From: CAYUAG01 sp046483025
GTDB lineage: Bacteria > Zhuqueibacterota > QNDG01 > CAYUAG01
Assembly: GCA_046483025.1 (NCBI GenBank)
Contig: JAWODZ010000099.1
Location: forward strand, 1-43,337
Length of the DNA: 43,337 bases
Direction: 5' to 3'
Below, piece by piece: positions 39,738 through 43,337 of this stretch. Under the pieces are notes generated by a model, which was not told the DNA's origin, searched no databases, and was given only the letters and a program-made list of their open reading frames with translations. Position numbers and translations under genes: made by a program. How positions within the stretch are numbered: the first letter of the stretch is position 1; each line of letters begins with the position of its first letter.

Positions 39738-40104
39738 TTTCTATTAATAATTTTCTTGCTAATTTTAGAATATCAGTTATTATTTTATATATTTATCTGT
39801 GATATTTAGAAAAAGTAAAGAATTATTAGATTGTATAATTTTTTCAGACAAGTTTTTTTAATCATTTTAATGTATTGTTTTTTAAATTATTAGATAAGCA
39901 GAATCAACCACTAATTCTTAATATTTTTTTTCACTATAAGTAAGAACTACATTTACTGATTTTTTTTTGTAAAATTATTAGAAATTTAATAAATAGTTTT
40001 ACTGCCATACATTTTCCTCTTGATTTTTTAATTTTTAAGTAGTATTATTTATATTAACATAACTTTTCTACAAGAAGTAAAATTATAATATATAGGTTTA
40101 TTTT
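39738..40104. other. AT-rich spacer before the hsp20-lon pair
   Basis: 367 bases with very high A+T and no credible ORF. The only supported element is the promoter at 40020-40048. No CIRCE or other heat-shock operator was recognised, and no terminator hairpin for rpmA was visible. Confidence 0.6.
40020..40048 (+). promoter_or_regulatory. Candidate promoter of hsp20-lon
   Basis: TTGATT (40020-40025), 17-base spacer, TATTAT (40043-40048), 56 bases before the hsp20 ATG. It is a housekeeping-type match; a heat-shock sigma site (CTTGAA-CCCCAT-T) was not seen. Confidence 0.5.
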
Positions 40105-40554
40105 ATGAAAAAATTTAATAAGTTTAAGTTACGTGATTTATTTGATTCTTATGATGATGAGACAGAATTTTTTCTCTCAAATTTTTTTGGAACTTCTTTT
40201 CCCTCAATATATAAAAAAGAGGTGTGCTGGAAGCCGCAGATTGATGTGTATGAAACTGATTCTGAATATGTAGTAATAGTGGAGTTAGGACTTATTAAAC
40301 CTGATGAAGTATCCATAACCTATAAAGACGGTTTACTATATATCAGAGGAGTTAGACAAGTAGTACCATCAAAAGAAAAACGTCATTATCATAAAATGGA
40401 AATTAATTATGGACCTTTTGAGAGAAGAATAAGTATTGCCGGAGAAGTTGATATTGATAGTTTATCCGCAAACTATGAAGATGGATTTTTAGAAATACGC
40501 CTTCCAAAGAAAAAATACAAATTTCGAGATAAATTCAATATTGAGATTGAATAA
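40105..40554 (+). CDS. Small heat-shock protein (Hsp20/alpha-crystallin family)
   Basis: 149 residues. The N-terminal arm (1-45) is variable; the alpha-crystallin domain (about 46-138) has WKPQIDVYETDSEYVVIVELGLIKPDEVSITYKDGLLYIRGVRQ, MEINYGPFERRISIAGEVDIDSLSANYEDGFLEIRLPK, with the conserved A-x-x-x-x-G-x-L-like block present as ANYEDGFLEI. The C-terminal IEI stretch could be the IxI motif for oligomerisation. It is an ATP-independent holdase that binds unfolding proteins. It precedes lon by 20 bases, so chaperone and protease are probably produced together. The ribosome-binding site is weak. Confidence 0.92.
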   Translation: MKKFNKFKLRDLFDSYDDETEFFLSNFFGTSFPSIYKKEVCWKPQIDVYETDSEYVVIVELGLIKPDEVSITYKDGLLYIRGVRQVVPSKEKRHYHKMEINYGPFERRISIAGEVDIDSLSANYEDGFLEIRLPKKKYKFRDKFNIEIE

Positions 40555-40574
40555 TTTTAAAATATGGAAAATAT

Positions 40575-42962
40575 ATGAGTAACAATAGAAACAGTATAAT
40601 ACATCAGCCGGGAGATTTTAAGAATATTCCTGAAATCCCTGAAGAGATACCAGTTTTACCTATGTCCAATATATTAATCTTTCCCTATGTTGTTGCGCCT
40701 TTAGTTATATCTGATGAAGAACAAATGGCTATGATCAATGAAGTTTTGAGTCAGAGAAAAATTATCGGTATTTTTGCTCGAAAATCTGATGAAGATGAAA
40801 ATGTTATACCTCTTTATAAAGTGGGTACAGCAGTTTTAATTTTAAAAATGTTTCGAGTATCTGACGGCAACATGGGATTAATGATACAAGGACTGTCAAG
40901 AATAAGATTAAAAGAACTTATAAAAGAAGATACGTACTTGAAGGCTAAAGTTGAAGTTATTGAAGAAAGTCCTCCTACAAAATCTGTAAAGATCGAAGCT
41001 TTGGTACGGGAAGTTACGGATGTATTTCAGCAGATTATAAATTTATCGCCCTTTATTCCTGATGAGCTGTCTTCAGTGGTTGCAGATATTGATAATCCGG
41101 GGCGTATAGCTGATCTGATAACCTCAAATCTTAAAATTGATATAAAAAACAGACAGGAAATTCTTGCATCAATTGATGTTGAAGAAAGGCTGGGAAAACT
41201 TTTAATTTATTTAAACAGAGAACTGGAACTTTTAAAATTGGGAGATAAAATTCAATCTGAAGTAAAAAGTAAGATTGAGGATGGGCAGAAAGAGTATTTT
41301 TTAAGAGAACAGCTAAAGGCTATTCGCAAAGAACTGGGAGAAAAGGATGAACGTACCCAAGAGTTAGAAAAATATCGGGAAAAGATTAAAAAATCAGGCA
41401 TGTCAAAAGAGGCCAGAGAACAAGCAACCAAGGAACTGGACAGACTTTCCAAAATGCCTCCTCAGGCTGCTGAATATACGGTAGCCAGAACTTATATTGA
41501 CTGGTTAACAGAACTGCCGTGGAAAAAATATACTGAAGATAACATTGATATAAATAAATCAAAAACAATCCTGGATGAAGATCATTATGATCTGGAAGAT
41601 GTTAAAGATAGAATTCTTGAATTCCTTTCAATCCAGAAATTAAAAGAAAATCCCCATAGTCCCATACTCTGTTTTGTGGGTGCCCCGGGTGTTGGTAAAA
41701 CATCTTTGGGTAAATCAATTGCCAGAGCCATGGACAGAAAGTTTGTCCGCTATTCTCTGGGTGGTATCAGGGATGAAGCTGAGATCAGAGGACACAGAAG
41801 AACCTATATCGGCTCTTTACCCGGACGGATTATTCAGGGTATCAAAAAATCTGGTTCAAGTAATCCTGTATTCATGCTGGATGAGATTGATAAAGTAGGT
41901 AAAGATTTTCGGGGTGATCCTGCTTCTGCCCTGCTCGAAGTTTTGGATCCGGAGCAGAATGACACTTTTTCAGATCATTATCTTGAAGTAAGCTATGATC
42001 TTTCAAAAGTGATGTTTATTACCACAGCTAATATTACAGAAACCATTCCTCCGCCACTTCTGGACCGTATGGAAATCATCAGACTTCCGGGGTATACTCA
42101 GGAAGAAAAACTGCAGATTGCACAAAAGTTTCTGGTACCCCGACAGAGAGAGGAAAATGGATTAAAATCATCACAGATTCGTTTTACTAAAACAGGTCTC
42201 AAAAAAATAATTAATGACTACACCAGAGAAGCAGGCTTAAGAAATCTGGAAAGAGAAATTGGACATTGCTGCCGGAAAGTTGCCAGAAAGATCGTAGAAG
42301 GTAAAGTGAAAAAAATGTCTATTAACTTAAATACTATTGTAGAACTTCTGGGTCCTAAAAAGTTTTTTTCCGAAGTAGCGAGCAGAAAAGATGATATTGG
42401 CGTTGCTACAGGTTTAGCCTGGACCTCAGCCGGAGGAGTTATTCTTTTTGTGGAAGCAACCAAGATGAAAGGTGATGGCAAGGTTCTTAAACTTACCGGA
42501 CAGTTGGGAGATGTGATGAAAGAATCTGCCCATGCAGCGTTATCCTATATACAATCAAACATGGAAAAATTAGGTATTGATAAAAATTTTTTCAAGCAGC
42601 ATGATATACATATTCATATTCCGGAGGGAGCAACCCCCAAGGACGGACCTTCTGCAGGAGTTACTTTGGCTACTTCTTTAGCATCAGTTATCTCTAATTA
42701 CCCGGTAAATCATAAGATTGCCATGACCGGAGAGATAACTTTGAGAGGAAAGGTGTTGCCTGTTGGGGGGATAAAAGAAAAAGTCCTGGCAGCAAGCCGC
42801 TCTGGTATTAAAAAGGTGATAATACCTAAAAGAAATGAAAAAGATCTCACCAAAATTCCAGAAGATATTATGAAAAAGACAGTATTTTATAAGGTAGAAT
42901 CTCTGGATGAAGTCTTTGATTTAACCTTAAGGAAAAACAAGCAGAAGCATACAGAGGGATAA
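40575..42962 (+). CDS. lon: ATP-dependent Lon protease (LonA)
   Basis: 795 residues, normal length. The N-terminal substrate-binding domain (about 25-220, PVLPMSNILIFPYVVAPL) is followed by a coiled-coil region with YFLREQLKAIRKELGEKDE, the AAA+ domain with Walker A GAPGVGKT (369-376, K375), Walker B VFMLDEIDK, sensor and Arg finger elements, and a C-terminal peptidase domain with the Ser-Lys dyad: S693 in KDGPSAGVT and K736 in GGIKEKVLAA, 43 residues apart as in E. coli Lon. No membrane segment, so it is LonA rather than LonB. It degrades misfolded and regulatory proteins. Confidence 0.97.
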   Translation: MSNNRNSIIHQPGDFKNIPEIPEEIPVLPMSNILIFPYVVAPLVISDEEQMAMINEVLSQRKIIGIFARKSDEDENVIPLYKVGTAVLILKMFRVSDGNMGLMIQGLSRIRLKELIKEDTYLKAKVEVIEESPPTKSVKIEALVREVTDVFQQIINLSPFIPDELSSVVADIDNPGRIADLITSNLKIDIKNRQEILASIDVEERLGKLLIYLNRELELLKLGDKIQSEVKSKIEDGQKEYFLREQLKAIRKELGEKDERTQELEKYREKIKKSGMSKEAREQATKELDRLSKMPPQAAEYTVARTYIDWLTELPWKKYTEDNIDINKSKTILDEDHYDLEDVKDRILEFLSIQKLKENPHSPILCFVGAPGVGKTSLGKSIARAMDRKFVRYSLGGIRDEAEIRGHRRTYIGSLPGRIIQGIKKSGSSNPVFMLDEIDKVGKDFRGDPASALLEVLDPEQNDTFSDHYLEVSYDLSKVMFITTANITETIPPPLLDRMEIIRLPGYTQEEKLQIAQKFLVPRQREENGLKSSQIRFTKTGLKKIINDYTREAGLRNLEREIGHCCRKVARKIVEGKVKKMSINLNTIVELLGPKKFFSEVASRKDDIGVATGLAWTSAGGVILFVEATKMKGDGKVLKLTGQLGDVMKESAHAALSYIQSNMEKLGIDKNFFKQHDIHIHIPEGATPKDGPSAGVTLATSLASVISNYPVNHKIAMTGEITLRGKVLPVGGIKEKVLAASRSGIKKVIIPKRNEKDLTKIPEDIMKKTVFYKVESLDEVFDLTLRKNKQKHTEG

Positions 42963-43089
42963 AACTATTATCTATATGTATAGATATATCAGACAACAAC
43001 TTTATTTTCGATATTTACAAGGATTCGAGTAATGATTATGTTGGTAAAAGAAATTTAAATAATAAAATTAAAATATTAGGAGATTATAA

Positions 43090-43337
43090 ATGAATAAAAA
43101 ACGTGTAATAATTATGGGGGCGGCAGGCAGAGATTTTCATAATTTTAATGTTTACTTCAGGGATAATAAGGATTATCAGGTTGTTGCTTTTACAGCAACC
43201 CAGATTCCTGATATTGAAGGAAGAAGATATCCGTCAGAACTTGCAGGCAGTCTTTACCCTGATGGTATTCCGATCAAAGCTGAAGAAGAACTGCCATCTC
43301 TGATAACACAGGAAAATATTGATCAGGTAGTTTTTGC
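43090..43337 (+). CDS. N-terminal part of a cyclic 2,3-diphosphoglycerate synthetase-like GTPase (3' truncated by window edge)
   Basis: An open frame from ATG 43090 to the end of the window (82 complete codons) with AGGAG seven bases upstream. The start MNKKRVIIMGAAGRDFHNFNVYFRDN, then VVAFTATQIPDIEGRRYPSELAG and LYPDGIPI, is the N-terminal signature of the family annotated as cyclic 2,3-diphosphoglycerate synthetase or simply GTPase, found in archaea and many bacteria, often near carbamate kinase. The remaining P-loop and catalytic parts are beyond the window. Function in bacteria is unclear. Confidence 0.8.
   Translation, partial: MNKKRVIIMGAAGRDFHNFNVYFRDNKDYQVVAFTATQIPDIEGRRYPSELAGSLYPDGIPIKAEEELPSLITQENIDQVVF

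Noticed and set aside
1..43337. CRISPR array, tRNA, rRNA
   Set aside because: No regularly spaced direct repeats, no cloverleaf with CCA-like end, and no conserved rRNA segments were seen on either strand.

Overview
The window is about 43.3 kb of AT-rich bacterial DNA with dense coding, apart from a repeat-rich accessory stretch in the first 13 kb. Two secreted proteins end in a type IX-secretion-like C-terminal sorting domain (YPNPFN / FPNPFN motif, then a beta-sandwich ending in a GVYF(V/Y) strand and a basic tail). This points to the FCB superphylum and its candidate phyla (KSB1, Calditrichota, Marinimicrobia, Cloacimonadota and relatives). Canonical Shine-Dalgarno sequences (AGGAGG) and TTGACA-N17-TATAAT-like promoters occur throughout, which argues against Bacteroidota proper. 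No rRNA, tRNA, CRISPR array or intact transposase was seen.

Layout. Positions 1-13.3 kb are accessory: the 3' end of a secreted sorting-domain protein, a Phd/PIN toxin-antitoxin pair, an OmpA-type lipoprotein-less outer-envelope protein, an SGNH lipoprotein, a GH88/105-like hydrolase, an aldo/keto reductase, a possible sensor protein, a creatininase-family amidohydrolase, a lipoprotein, two membrane proteins, a zinc ribbon, and a repeat cluster. That cluster includes a palindromic MITE-like element that has split an older palindrome and left a TTG duplication. At 13.3-15.4 kb is a large DUF4091-type secreted glycosidase-like protein. At 15.4-18.1 kb (minus strand) are a patatin-like lipase and a FakA-FakB-like fusion, which together look like a fatty-acid salvage pair. 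At 18.5-24.0 kb is a three-gene signalling operon: a helical repeat protein, a degenerate HD-GYP protein sharing its N-terminal domain, and a PAS histidine kinase. Next come a fused trehalose-6-phosphate synthase/phosphatase (minus), a penicillin-acylase homologue without its nucleophile, and a YhaM-type exoribonuclease.

From 38.2 down to 30.3 kb (minus strand) is one compact operon holding every enzyme from DAHP to chorismate plus prephenate dehydrogenase: chorismate mutase, DAHP synthase, tyrA-ACT, aroA, aroE, aroC, aroK, aroB, aroQ. Most junctions overlap. Upstream of it I find a previously unlisted 30-codon leader peptide ORF in which 11 of 13 consecutive codons encode Phe, Tyr or Trp. 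It is followed by mutually exclusive antiterminator and terminator hairpins, and a consensus promoter precedes it. This is a textbook-style ribosome-mediated attenuator placed over the entire shikimate pathway, and it is the most interesting signal in the window.

The right end is housekeeping: bL21 (with a long histone-H1-like lysine-rich tail) and bL27, then Hsp20 and Lon, then the start of a cyclic-2,3-diphosphoglycerate-synthetase-like GTPase cut by the window edge. Several start codons are set here differently from the longest open frame, using ribosome-binding sites, signal peptides and overlaps (AI-2E transporter, DUF4091 protein, aroE, aroC, chorismate mutase).
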